A stretch of DNA of 64,000 bases from Roseateles asaccharophilus (lineage in GTDB: Bacteria > Pseudomonadota > Gammaproteobacteria > Burkholderiales > Burkholderiaceae_C), in the NCBI RefSeq assembly GCF_004362405.1, contig NZ_SNXE01000003.1, positions 310,001-374,000 on the forward strand, read 5' to 3'. The number at the start of each line of letters is the position of its first letter. The stretch's first letter is position 1. The notes beneath the pieces were generated by a model that had not been told where the DNA came from, did not search any database, and was given only the letters and a program-made list of their open reading frames with translations. Positions 17,792-26,193 of the stretch are shown piece after piece. The translations under genes and the position numbers were made by a program.

Positions 17792-19633
17792 TCAGCCCCC
17801 CTCGCCCGACTGCTGCAGCTGCCACATCTGGGCATAGCGTCCCTGGCGGGCCAGCAGCTCGGCATGGCGGCCGCGCTCGACGACGCGGCCGGCCTCCATC
17901 ACCAGGATCTCGTGCGCGTCCACCACGGTGGAGAGGCGGTGCGCGATCACCAGCACGGTCTTGTTGCGACCCACCGCCTCCAGCTCGGCCTGGATGGCGC
18001 GCTCATTGCGCGAGTCCAGGGCCGAGGTGGCCTCGTCAAAGATCAGCAGGGGCGGGTCCTTGAGCAGGGTGCGGGCAATCGCCACACGCTGCTTCTCGCC
18101 GCCGCTGAGCTTGAGCCCGCGCTCGCCCACCAGGGTCTCGTAGCCCTTGGGCGAGGCGGCGATGAAGTCGTGGATATGCGCGGCGCGCGCCGCCGCCTCG
18201 ATCTCCTCGCGCGTGGCGCCGGGGCGGCCGTAGGCAATGTTGTAGGCCACCGTGTCATTGAAGAGCACCGTGTCCTGGGGCACGATGCCGATGGCGCGGC
18301 GCAGCGAGGCCTGGCTCACCGTGCGGATGTCCTGGCCATCGATGCTGATGCGCCCGCCGTCCACATCGTAGAAGCGGTAGAGCAGCCGGGCCAGGGTGCT
18401 CTTACCCGCGCCGCTGGGCCCCACCACCGCCACCTTCTTGCCGGCCGGGATTTCGAAGCTGAGTTCCTGCAGGATGGGCCGCGCCGCCTCATAGCCGAAG
18501 CGCACCGCTTCGAAGCGCACCGTGGCCCCGGCCAGTTGCAGGGCCGGCGCGCCGGGCGCATCCGCCACCTCGCGCTCGCGTTCCAGCAGGCCGAACATCT
18601 TGTCCAGATCGGTCAGGCTCTGCTTGATCTCGCGGTAGATCACGCCCAGGAAGTTGAGCGGGATGTAGAGCTGGATCATGAAGGCATTGATCATGACCAG
18701 GTCGCCCAGGCTCATGCGCCCCTCCACCACGCCCTGGGTGGCGCGCCAGAGCATGGCCACCAGGGCCACGGCGATGATGAGCTGCTGGCCGCTGTTCAGC
18801 AGGGACAGCGTGGTCTGCGACTTGAGCTGGGCACGGCGCAGGGCCTCCAGGCTCTCGTCGTAGCGACGCGCCTCGAAATCCTCGTTGTTGAAATACTTGA
18901 CCGTCTCGTAGTTCAGCAGGGAATCGATGGCCTTGGTGTGCGCCACCGAATCCAGCTCATTGAGCTGGCGGCGGAACTTGGTGCGCCACTCGGTCACGAG
19001 GATGGTGAAGGCGATATAGACCACCAGGGCGCCCACGGTGATCCAGGCAAACATCGCATCGAACTTGTAGGCCAGCAGGCCCAGCACCAGCCCCACCTCG
19101 ATCAAGGTCGGCAGGATGCTGTAGAGCGAGTAGGAGATCAGGGAATGCACCGCCCGGGTGCCGCGCTCGATATCGCGGGTCATGCCCCCGGTCTGGCGCT
19201 CCAGATGGAAGCGCAGACTCAGATCATGAAGATGGCGGAAGACCTGCAGCGAGATGGAGCGCGCCGTGCCCTCGGTGGCCTTGGCAAAGATCAGCTCGCG
19301 CAGCTCGGTGAAGAGCGAGGTGGACAGGCGCAGGCCGCCGTAGGCCAGCAGCAGGCCCATGGGCACCACCATCAGGGCGCGGGCATCGCCCGGCGCCAGG
19401 CTCAGGCTGTCCACCAGGTTCTTGAGCAGCACCGGCACGCCCACATTGGCCAGCTTGGCACCCAGCATGAAGGCCAGGGCCAGGCCCACGCGCCAGCGAT
19501 AGCGCCAGAGATAGGGCAGCAGCTTGGCAATGGTGGCCCAGTCCGAGCGCGCCGGCGCCGAGGCCGAGGCGGTAGCGGGAGCAGGAGAGTGGGCGGAGTC
19601 TTGGGGTGGGGGCTGGCTGACGCGGGCTCGCAT
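17792..19633 (-). CDS. Atm1/HMT1-type ABC exporter (fused permease-ATPase)
   Basis: A 613-residue inner-membrane half-transporter. Six membrane spans lie in residues 25-330, with the Atm1 signatures [17 protein letters not shown] and [11 protein letters not shown] in the cytoplasmic loops. The nucleotide-binding domain has Walker [10 protein letters not shown] near residue 404, [12 protein letters not shown] and [12 protein letters not shown]. Atm1-type exporters move glutathione-linked or persulfide species used in metal detoxification and Fe-S maturation. The start at 19633 is chosen because the N-terminal extension from a GTG at 19672 has no conserved sequence; neither start has a clear ribosome binding site. 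Confidence 0.9.
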   Translation of the reverse strand: MRARVSQPPPQDSAHSPAPATASASAPARSDWATIAKLLPYLWRYRWRVGLALAFMLGAKLANVGVPVLLKNLVDSLSLAPGDARALMVVPMGLLLAYGGLRLSTSLFTELRELIFAKATEGTARSISLQVFRHLHDLSLRFHLERQTGGMTRDIERGTRAVHSLISYSLYSILPTLIEVGLVLGLLAYKFDAMFAWITVGALVVYIAFTILVTEWRTKFRRQLNELDSVAHTKAIDSLLNYETVKYFNNEDFEARRYDESLEALRRAQLKSQTTLSLLNSGQQLIIAVALVAMLWRATQGVVEGRMSLGDLVMINAFMIQLYIPLNFLGVIYREIKQSLTDLDKMFGLLEREREVADAPGAPALQLAGATVRFEAVRFGYEAARPILQELSFEIPAGKKVAVVGPSGAGKSTLARLLYRFYDVDGGRISIDGQDIRTVSQASLRRAIGIVPQDTVLFNDTVAYNIAYGRPGATREEIEAAARAAHIHDFIAASPKGYETLVGERGLKLSGGEKQRVAIARTLLKDPPLLIFDEATSALDSRNERAIQAELEAVGRNKTVLVIAHRLSTVVDAHEILVMEAGRVVERGRHAELLARQGRYAQMWQLQQSGEGG

Positions 19634-19822
19634 GGCGTGCAATTTGCTGGGGACTTGGGCAAGCGCTGTCACCCCATGGCGCCAGCCTCGGGCTGGCGCC
19701 GGAGGACAATAGCGTCAAGCTGCAACAGGCCCCAAGCTTCCCCTATGGAGGCTCAAGGGTCTTGGCATTTCTTGTTCTAACCCTCATTGTCACAGGCTTG
19801 CCACGCGCCGGCCTCAAGCACC

Positions 19823-20260
19823 ATGTCCGACCTTTCCTCGACCGCCGCCTCCCCCGCCCTAGCCCCGGCTCACCCGCGCGAACTGGTGATGCGCGTCATG
19901 CCCATGCCGGCCGACGCCAATGGCAATGGCGATATCTTCGGCGGCTGGATCATGGCCCAGGTCGACCTGGCGGGATCGGTGCTGCCGGCTCGCATCACCC
20001 GCGGCCGCGTGACCACCGTGGCCGTCAATGAATTCATCTTCAAGCAGCCGGTCTCGGTGGGCGATCTGCTGTCCTTCTACGCCAGCGTGCGACGCATAGG
20101 CCGTACCTCGGTCACCGTGCATGTGGAAGTGGTGGCCGAGCGCAATCCCGCCAATCCGCAGGTGGTCAAGGTCACCGAGGCCAATCTCACCTATGTGGCC
20201 ATCGACCGCGAGGGCAAGCCCCGCCCCTTCGCCGAAGCCGCCACCAGCCCGGCAGCCTGA
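19823..20260 (+). CDS. Acyl-CoA thioesterase, YciA type
   Basis: A 145-residue hotdog-fold enzyme that hydrolyses acyl-CoA esters in the cytoplasm. The family motif ANGNGDIFGGWIMAQVDLAG is present, including the catalytic aspartate of YciA. The ATG at 19823 matches the usual length; the frame is open 12 codons further upstream. It lies 4 bp ahead of an FAD oxidoreductase gene, so the two are probably co-transcribed. Confidence 0.92.
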   Translation: MSDLSSTAASPALAPAHPRELVMRVMPMPADANGNGDIFGGWIMAQVDLAGSVLPARITRGRVTTVAVNEFIFKQPVSVGDLLSFYASVRRIGRTSVTVHVEVVAERNPANPQVVKVTEANLTYVAIDREGKPRPFAEAATSPAA

Positions 20261-20264
20261 GCCC

Positions 20265-21443
20265 ATGCGCGGCCAGCCCGCTGCCACCGGGGCCTCGGTG
20301 CTGATCCTGGGCGGCGGCGCCATCGGCAGCGCCGTGGCCGCCCAGCTCGCAGCCCTGCGCCCTGATCTGCATCTGCAGGTGCTGGAGCGCGACCCCGGCT
20401 ACCAGCTCGCCTCCTCGTCACGCTCGGCCGCCTCCATCCGCCAGCAGTTCAGCACGCCGCTGAACATCGCCCTGTCCCTGCACGGCCTGGCCGTGCTGCG
20501 GGAGCTGGGGCCCGAAGCGGCCCTGGTGGAACGCGGCTACCTCTATCTGGCCAACAGCGAGGCCGGCGCCCAGGGTCTGGCCGAGCTGCACCGCCTGCAA
20601 ACCCAGGCCGGCGCCGAGATCGAGCTGCTCGCCCCGGCCGCGCTGCGCCAGCGCTGGCCCTGGCTGGCCACGGATGATCTGCAACTCGGCGCCTGGGGCC
20701 GCCGCGGCGAAGGCTGGTTCGACGGCTGGGGCCTGCTGCAGCACTACCGCCGCCAGGCCCTGGCGCGAGGGGTGCGGTATCTGGCCGATGAAGCCCTGGC
20801 CCTGGAGCGCGACGCCCAGGGCGCGCTGATGGGTGTGCGTTGCCGCTCCGGCACGCGCCTGCAGGCCGATCTCTATGTGCTGGCCTGCGGCGCCTGGTCC
20901 GGCGCCCTGGCCGCCAGCGCCGGCCTGCAGGTGCCGGTGGAGGCCAAGCGACGCAGCGTCTATGCCTTCCACACGCCCGAGGCGGCGCGCGACTGCCCCC
21001 TGGTGATCGACCCCTCGGGCCTGTGGTTCCGCCCCGAGGGCGAGGGCCAGTTCATCTGCGGCGGCCCGCCCCTGGACCCGGCCGATCCCAGCAACCTGCC
21101 CCTGGACCCCGAGCCCGATCTCTTCGAGGAACGGCTCTGGCCCGCTCTGGCCGCCCGGGTGCCCGGCTTCGAGCAGCTGCGCCAGCAGCGCGCCTGGGCC
21201 GGCTACTACGAAATGAACAGCTTTGACCACAACGGCCTGATCGGCCCGCTGGAAGATCAGGGCTGCGCCAATCTGCTGCTGGCCTGCGGCTTCTCCGGTC
21301 ATGGTCTGCAGCATGCACCGGGCGTCGGACGGGGTCTGGCGGAATGGATCGCCCACGGCGAATACCGCAGCCTGGACTTGAGCCCGCTGAGCCCACGCCG
21401 CCTGGCACTGGGTCAGCCCTATCTGGAACGCAATGTGATCTGA
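20265..21443 (+). CDS. FAD-dependent oxidoreductase (DAO family)
   Basis: A 392-residue flavoprotein. The ADP-binding motif GGGAIGSA (16-23) opens a DAO fold; SSSRSAASIRQQFS resembles the FAD-contact segment of glycine/sarcosine oxidase-like and FOXRED1-like proteins, and GCANLLLACGFSGHGLQHAPGVG near the C-terminus is the usual DAO closing motif. It probably oxidises an amine or amino acid and passes electrons to oxygen or a carrier; the substrate is not readable. It starts 4 bp after the thioesterase stop and converges with the SGNH hydrolase. Confidence 0.85.
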   Translation: MRGQPAATGASVLILGGGAIGSAVAAQLAALRPDLHLQVLERDPGYQLASSSRSAASIRQQFSTPLNIALSLHGLAVLRELGPEAALVERGYLYLANSEAGAQGLAELHRLQTQAGAEIELLAPAALRQRWPWLATDDLQLGAWGRRGEGWFDGWGLLQHYRRQALARGVRYLADEALALERDAQGALMGVRCRSGTRLQADLYVLACGAWSGALAASAGLQVPVEAKRRSVYAFHTPEAARDCPLVIDPSGLWFRPEGEGQFICGGPPLDPADPSNLPLDPEPDLFEERLWPALAARVPGFEQLRQQRAWAGYYEMNSFDHNGLIGPLEDQGCANLLLACGFSGHGLQHAPGVGRGLAEWIAHGEYRSLDLSPLSPRRLALGQPYLERNVI

Positions 21444-21452
21444 GCCCGCGAC

Positions 21453-22202
21453 TCAGAGGCGGCGGCCCACCGCTTGCCACTCCCGCACCAGGCGTTCCGC
21501 CAGGGCCTCAGCCCACAAGGCGTAACCGGCGGGGCCCGGGTGGAACCCGTCGGCGGCCATCAGACCGGGCAAGGCATGACCGCCTTGCCGAGGCAGGGCA
21601 AAGGACTCCATACCGCGGTCACCGCAGGCCTGGAGCTGCTGCGCCAAAGCCCGGTTCAGGCTGGCGGCCCGATCGCCCATCCACCACCGCAGGGGCTGGG
21701 GCAGCAGCGGGAAGTCATGCATGGGTGGCACGGCGCTGTGCAGGGTGTAGCGCACCCCGGCGCGCGCCAGCGCCAAGCGATGCAGCTGCGCCAGCTGATC
21801 GAGCCAGCGCCCCGCACTCAAGCCAGCACTCACATCATTCACACCTAGGGCCGTGACCAGCACATCCGCCGGCAACACTTCCGGGGCCTGAGCCAGATGA
21901 TCCAGCGCCTCGGCCGTGGTGTGCCCCGTGCGCGCCAGCAACTGCCACTGCACCCGAGCGCCCAAGCGCTGCGCCAGCGCCTGAGCAAGCCGGCCCGCCA
22001 GCGCCTCTTCCTGCGTCCCGACACCGACACCGGCTCCCGAAGAGTCCCCCACGATCAGCACGCGCAGGCCCAGCCCACCCTGGCCCGCGCTGCCCTGTCT
22101 GGGCCCTATGGCCTCGGGGAGCCGCAAGGCGCGGCGACGCACATCGCGTCCCTGCCAGATCAGCAGCGGCGCCAGCAAGACGCTACAGCCCAATCTCAGC
22201 AT
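21453..22202 (-). CDS. SGNH/GDSL-type hydrolase
   Basis: A 249-residue esterase-like protein. The N-terminus (residues 3-17) is hydrophobic and could be a signal anchor. Block I is VGDSSGAG with Ser54 as nucleophile; block III is LGVND (Asn122); block V is DGFHPG with Asp218 and His221. All catalytic positions are intact, so an active lipase/esterase or acyl-ester hydrolase is likely. The substrate is unknown. It is divergent from the sigma-54-type PEP-CTERM operon. Confidence 0.85.
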   Translation of the reverse strand: MLRLGCSVLLAPLLIWQGRDVRRRALRLPEAIGPRQGSAGQGGLGLRVLIVGDSSGAGVGVGTQEEALAGRLAQALAQRLGARVQWQLLARTGHTTAEALDHLAQAPEVLPADVLVTALGVNDVSAGLSAGRWLDQLAQLHRLALARAGVRYTLHSAVPPMHDFPLLPQPLRWWMGDRAASLNRALAQQLQACGDRGMESFALPRQGGHALPGLMAADGFHPGPAGYALWAEALAERLVREWQAVGRRL

Positions 22203-22303
22203 CTCAGTCCTCGGTCGCCGCCGTGTCGAACTTCTTTACAAAAGGGCGGCCATCGCACAAAACACAGGCGCCAAGTCTTTGTTTCCATGATGTTTTTCCT
22301 GGA

Positions 22304-22319
22304 TGGCACACATCCTGCG
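22304..22319 (+). promoter_or_regulatory. Sigma-54 (-24/-12) promoter
   Basis: TGGCACACATCCTGCG matches the sigma-54 consensus TGGCAC-N5-TTGC with GG and GC at the required 12-base offset; only one core base (C for the first T of TTGC) differs. It sits 36 bp before the ATG of the PEP-CTERM-like gene. Sigma-54 with the PrsK/PrsR pair is known to control PEP-CTERM genes in related betaproteobacteria, which makes the site credible. Confidence 0.7.
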
Positions 22320-22354
22320 GCGTTCACCCAACCTCATATGCGGGAGTTTTCAGC

Positions 22355-23197
22355 ATGAAATGGTCTCTCTCCCAAATCCTTCTCGGGGCCGGCCTGGTCC
22401 TGAGCATGAGCGCCCCACTGCATGCTGGCCCGGTGCCATCCGGTCTCAGCATCAGCGCGTGGGTCGGCCTGGATACCGGCAATTCCAAAGACCCGGTCGG
22501 TGGCGCCAGTCAGAGCGGCAGCATCTTTCACAGCAATAGCAGTCCGGGCAGCAGCAGCTTCAGCGGCTCCCCGGCAAGTCTGTCGCCGAGCAGCTTGAGT
22601 GCCAATCTGCTGCAGACCGGCGACAGCTTCGGCGCCAGCTTTTCGATGTCGGGCAGCACGGGCAACTTCACGACCGTGCAGACCGATGGCTTGTTCGCCG
22701 ACTTCTCGCTGAACCTGGTGAACAGCTCGCTCAGCGAGACCTTCACCGTGCTGTTCCGGGTCGATACCCGAAATGCCGTCAATGTCGACGGACGCGACGC
22801 CTTCGCCTTTTCGGACCTGAGCATCAAGGATGCCGATCTCAACGAGCTCTATTACACGGACTACCAGGCCGACAGCCTCAACCCTGGCAACAACCGGGCC
22901 GAGAACAGCCTGGACGACAGCTTCAGTCTGATCCTGGCGCCGGGACAGAGCTTGGCCATCAGCGGTCTGCAACGCCAGCGCGGCGGCGCTTTCGGGGACG
23001 GCAGCAGCAGCTACAGCGCCTCACTGTTCAGCACGATTTTGCTGGAAGAAGTGCGCAGCAGCGGTGGGAACAATCAGATCCCCCTGCCCGGCAGCCTGCC
23101 CCTGGCGCTGATCGCCCTGCTGGGCGGGGCCTGGGCGCTGCAGCGCCGTGCGCATCCGGCCTCCCCCCTGGCTCCCCCCGTGCAAGAAAGGTCCTGA
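22355..23197 (+). CDS. PEP-CTERM-like secreted protein (variant sorting tail)
   Basis: A 280-residue exported protein: signal peptide (1-24, cleavage after LHA), a Ser/Gly-rich low-complexity stretch (about residues 45-90), a beta-rich domain, and a C-terminal tail IPLPGSLPLALIALLGGAWA followed by LQRR. The tail has the layout of an exosortase signal with LPG in place of PEP. The ATG at 22355 follows GGGAG at 10 bases and lies just downstream of a sigma-54-type promoter. The next gene starts 3 bp after the stop, so both are likely made together. Function is probably structural, at the cell surface or in the exopolysaccharide matrix. Confidence 0.8.
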   Translation: MKWSLSQILLGAGLVLSMSAPLHAGPVPSGLSISAWVGLDTGNSKDPVGGASQSGSIFHSNSSPGSSSFSGSPASLSPSSLSANLLQTGDSFGASFSMSGSTGNFTTVQTDGLFADFSLNLVNSSLSETFTVLFRVDTRNAVNVDGRDAFAFSDLSIKDADLNELYYTDYQADSLNPGNNRAENSLDDSFSLILAPGQSLAISGLQRQRGGAFGDGSSSYSASLFSTILLEEVRSSGGNNQIPLPGSLPLALIALLGGAWALQRRAHPASPLAPPVQERS

Positions 23198-23200
23198 ATC

Positions 23201-23830
23201 ATGATCGATCTGACTCACTCCTCAAAGGCATCTCGTCCGCTGCCAGGCCTGCTGCTGGCCCTAGGGCTGTTTGCCGCCGCCGCGCCGGCCCAGGCCTGCA
23301 ACACCGAGCCCTATATCGGCTCCGTCTGCCAGGTGGCCTTCACCTTCTGTCCACGAGGCTACGCGGAAGCCGCGGGCCAGATCATGTCCATCGCGCAGAA
23401 CACGGCCCTGTTCTCCCTGCTGGGCACGACCTATGGCGGCAACGGTCAAACCACCTTTGCACTGCCGGACCTGCGTGGGCGCGCGCCCATCGGTGTCGGT
23501 ACGGGCCCCGGGCTATCCAATATCCAGTTGGGCGAACAGTCCGGCCAGGAGAACGCCCAGCTCACCGTGGCGCAGTTGCCCCCCCACACACACAGCGCGC
23601 AGCTACGCGCGGTCAGTGCGGCCGGCAATACCGACAGCCCCGCCGGCACGCTGCCCGCCAAGCTGGCGCGCAGCAATGTCTACAGCAGCGCTGGCAGTGA
23701 CACGGCCATGGCCGCGGGCGCAGTCACGGTCGGCAGCGCCGGGCTTGGCCAGCCCTTCCCCATCCGCAACCCCTATCTGGGCATGCGCTATTGCATCGCC
23801 ACTGAGGGCATCTACCCCTCGCGCCCCTGA
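23201..23830 (+). CDS. Secreted tail-collar domain protein (MdpB-like)
   Basis: A 209-residue protein with a signal peptide (about 1-32, ending APAQA) followed by a phage tail-collar domain: FTFCPRGYAEAAGQ, SLLGTTYGGNGQTTFALPDLRGR and LPPHTHS are its classic motifs. Related proteins are known from microcystin-degradation loci (MdpB) and as stand-alone secreted proteins of unknown function; here there are no other phage genes. Four cysteines could make disulfides. It follows the PEP-CTERM-like gene by 3 bp and should share its sigma-54-type promoter. Confidence 0.85.
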   Translation: MIDLTHSSKASRPLPGLLLALGLFAAAAPAQACNTEPYIGSVCQVAFTFCPRGYAEAAGQIMSIAQNTALFSLLGTTYGGNGQTTFALPDLRGRAPIGVGTGPGLSNIQLGEQSGQENAQLTVAQLPPHTHSAQLRAVSAAGNTDSPAGTLPAKLARSNVYSSAGSDTAMAAGAVTVGSAGLGQPFPIRNPYLGMRYCIATEGIYPSRP

Positions 23831-23840
23831 GCCCGCCCGC

Positions 23841-23861
23841 GGGGTGGCCAGGCGCCACCCC
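23841..23861. terminator. GC-rich hairpin between convergent genes
   Basis: GGGGTGGC-caggc-GCCACCCC forms an 8-bp perfect stem between the collar gene (stop at 23830) and the enoyl-CoA hydratase gene (stop at 23871). No T tract follows on either strand, so it may be a weak or Rho-assisted terminator. Confidence 0.4.
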
Positions 23862-23870
23862 GGCAAGCGA

Positions 23871-24635
23871 TCAGTCGAACTTGCTGAAGTCCGGCTGTCG
23901 CTTCTCGAAGAAGGCCTGGAAGGCTTCCATGGCCTCGGGGCTGCGCAGACGGGCGCCAAAGATCTCGGCCTCCTGGCGGATCACAGCTTCCAGCTGCTCG
24001 GCCTGCGGCGCGCGCATCAGACGCTTGCTTTCGCGCACGGCGCTGGGCGCCAGATTGTTGAAGCGCTCGGCCACGCGGCGGGCCTGGTTCACCACCTCGC
24101 CGGCCGGCAGCACGGCGTTGGCAATGCCGCATTCCACGGCCTCGGCGCCGGTGAAAGGGTCGCCCAGCAGCAGCTTCTCGGCCGCCTTCACATGGCCCAT
24201 CAGACGCGGCACCACCAGGCTGGAACCGAACTCCGGCACCAGGCCCAGGCCGACAAAAGGCATGGCCAGGCGGGAATCATCGGCCACATAGACGAAATCG
24301 CAGTGCAGCAGCAGGGTGGTGCCGATGCCGATGGCCGCGCCGTTCACGGCCGCGATCACCGGCTTCTCGCAGCCCAGCAGGGCGCGCATGAACTGGAACA
24401 CCGGCGCGTCCTCATCCCGCGGCGGGCTGGCCATGAAGTCCTCGATGTCATTGCCCGAGGTGAAGATCTGGGGCTGGCCCTGGATCAGGACGGCGCGCAC
24501 GCTCTTGTCCTCATTGGCACCCACCAGGGCATCGGCCATGCCTTGGTACATGGCGCGGGTCAGCGCGTTCTTCTTCTCGGGGCGGGCGATCTCTATCGTC
24601 AGCACGCCGTTGACGGTGGCGGTCTTGATGCTCAT
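23871..24635 (-). CDS. Enoyl-CoA hydratase/isomerase family protein
   Basis: A 254-residue crotonase-fold enzyme. The oxyanion-hole segments are QPQIFTSGNDIEDF and NGAAIGIGTTLLLHCDFV; the stretch FVGLGLVPEFGSS carries one glutamate where hydratases have a second acidic residue, a pattern closer to enoyl-CoA isomerases (ECI/PaaG type). It therefore may shift or hydrate double bonds of unsaturated acyl-CoA. It ends the fatty-acid cluster, 50 bp after the DUF1569 gene. Confidence 0.85.
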   Translation of the reverse strand: MSIKTATVNGVLTIEIARPEKKNALTRAMYQGMADALVGANEDKSVRAVLIQGQPQIFTSGNDIEDFMASPPRDEDAPVFQFMRALLGCEKPVIAAVNGAAIGIGTTLLLHCDFVYVADDSRLAMPFVGLGLVPEFGSSLVVPRLMGHVKAAEKLLLGDPFTGAEAVECGIANAVLPAGEVVNQARRVAERFNNLAPSAVRESKRLMRAPQAEQLEAVIRQEAEIFGARLRSPEAMEAFQAFFEKRQPDFSKFD

Positions 24636-24685
24636 GGCGGGTCTCCTTGTGTTGGAACTGCGTGGGATTGTCGGGGCTGCGCGGC

Positions 24686-25243
24686 TCAGGCCACGGCCTG
24701 GGTGCTCTGCATCTGGCTCCAGTGATTGGCCAGATGCATCAGATGGGCGCGCTGATACTCGGCCTTGCTCAGCACGCCGTAGGCGAAATGGGGGGCCAGC
24801 AGGCCGCGGTGGGCCGCAAAGGCCTGCATGGCGTCCAGCAGGCGCTGCACCGCATCGCGCAGGCTCAGATCGGCCTGCAGCGCGGGCGCACCGGGAATGG
24901 GCTCGGCCAGGTCGTGGCTCATCTGGCCGCGGGCGTCAAACACCCCGAAGGCTGCCCGCCCCACGGTGTGCCGGAAGACGGCGCTGCGCGCCTGCGGGTA
25001 GCCCTGCAGCGAGAACTCGATGCTTTGCGCCAGATGCTGCAGCAGCTGCGGCAGATTCCACGCCGGGTGCTGCAACTGCTGCTGGCCTTGCATCAGGGCC
25101 AGCACGGCCTCGCGGGCGCTGTCCCAGCGGGCAAAGCGCTCATCGACCAGGGTGCCCTGGCAGGCGCTGAGCAGGGCCGGGGCGCCGACCGCGGCCAGTA
25201 GCAGACGGCGACGCGGCCAGCGATGGGGGCGGGATGTGGTCAT
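24686..25243 (-). CDS. DUF1569 (DinB-superfamily-like) putative Tat lipoprotein
   Basis: A 185-residue protein. The N-terminus has a twin-arginine run (PRRRLLLAA) and a lipobox-like LLSAC, suggesting Tat-dependent export and lipid attachment. The rest resembles DUF1569 proteins: LNLPQLLQHLAQSIEFS-type helix near the middle and APHFAYGVLSKAEYQRAHLM near the end, where the His residues would form a DinB-type metal site. Function is unknown. It sits between the alpha/beta hydrolase and the enoyl-CoA hydratase in the minus-strand run, with gaps of 38 and 50 bp. Confidence 0.65.
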   Translation of the reverse strand: MTTSRPHRWPRRRLLLAAVGAPALLSACQGTLVDERFARWDSAREAVLALMQGQQQLQHPAWNLPQLLQHLAQSIEFSLQGYPQARSAVFRHTVGRAAFGVFDARGQMSHDLAEPIPGAPALQADLSLRDAVQRLLDAMQAFAAHRGLLAPHFAYGVLSKAEYQRAHLMHLANHWSQMQSTQAVA

Positions 25244-25281
25244 GCGCGGAAATCAAAATGAATGAATCAGGCCGCCGAAGC

Positions 25282-26136
25282 TCAGGCCAGCCAGGCACTC
25301 ACCTGCGGCCAGAGGCTGGTCTCGAAATGCTTGCGGAAGAAACCGAAGTGGCCGATGCGGCGCACACCGATATCGGCCGGGGCAATGCGCCGCAGCTCGG
25401 GCCGCGCACCGGCGTAGAAGCCATGCAGGGACTCGGTGTTGCGCCGTGACATGAATTCGTCGTCGGTGAAGGCCAGGGACAGCATGGGGGTGCGCAGCGC
25501 CGCGTACTGGGCGCGCAGGGCGGCACCGCCCTCGCCCATCATGTAGTCGCGGTCCAGGCACCAGCGCCGCCACTGCGCCATCACGCCGCGCGGCAGATCG
25601 CCCACCTTGCGCAGCCGACGGCCCGGGAAGTAGCCGAAGAGCGGCAGGCTCAGCGGTACGACCACGTACCACAGCCACCAGACATAGCGGCGCAGGCCGG
25701 CCGCGTTCTCGCGCCAGTAGCCGCTGCCCGTGCCCACGGTCACAGCGCGGCTCACGCGCTCGCGGTTGGGCAGCAGGCCCAGGATCTGGCCGCCCAGGCT
25801 GTGACCCAGCCAGTGGATGGGGCGCTCGCCCACACCCAGGCGGCGGTCCAGCTCATCCAGGGCCGCGCTGGCATCGCGCTCGGCCCAGAGGCGGATATCG
25901 GCCTCCAGGCCCTTGAGCGAGCCGCGCATCGCAGCCGGGCGCGAGGCCCCCATGCCGCGGTAGTCGAAGCTCAGCACCAGCCAACCCTGGGCCGCCATCC
26001 AGTGGGCGAAGTCGGCGTAGTAGCGCTGCTCCACGCCCATGGCCGGCGCGATCAGCAGGCCGGCCCGGGCCGTGCCGGGGTCGCCATAGACATGGCCCTT
26101 GAGCTCGAAACCATCGCTGGCGCGAAAGCGGATCAT
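25282..26136 (-). CDS. Alpha/beta fold hydrolase
   Basis: A 284-residue hydrolase. The nucleophile elbow is GHSLGG, an N-terminal strand has FDYRGMGAS, and the C-terminal histidine lies in IGHFGFFRKHF. It resembles YheT/serine aminopeptidase-S33-like lipases. A short hydrophobic stretch near residues 155-170 (WWLWYVVVPLSLPLFGY) may touch the membrane. The terminator just upstream separates it from the thiolase gene, so it may have its own promoter or depend on read-through. Confidence 0.82.
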   Translation of the reverse strand: MIRFRASDGFELKGHVYGDPGTARAGLLIAPAMGVEQRYYADFAHWMAAQGWLVLSFDYRGMGASRPAAMRGSLKGLEADIRLWAERDASAALDELDRRLGVGERPIHWLGHSLGGQILGLLPNRERVSRAVTVGTGSGYWRENAAGLRRYVWWLWYVVVPLSLPLFGYFPGRRLRKVGDLPRGVMAQWRRWCLDRDYMMGEGGAALRAQYAALRTPMLSLAFTDDEFMSRRNTESLHGFYAGARPELRRIAPADIGVRRIGHFGFFRKHFETSLWPQVSAWLA

Positions 26137-26150
26137 GGCGACCCTCCGGG

Positions 26151-26181
26151 AAAAGAAAAAAGCGCGGCCGGGGCCGCGCTT
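26151..26181 (-). terminator. Intrinsic terminator after the thiolase gene
   Basis: On the minus strand AAGCGCGGCC-cc-GGCCGCGCTT followed by TTTTTCTTTT, 13 bp after the thiolase stop. It marks the likely end of the TetR-to-thiolase transcript. Confidence 0.88.
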
Positions 26182-26193
26182 GCCGTGGAGCGC

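Noticed and set aside
23201-23830. Tail-collar gene as evidence of a prophage
   Set aside because: The protein has a signal peptide and its neighbours are chromosomal; no capsid, portal, terminase, integrase or att-like repeat is seen.
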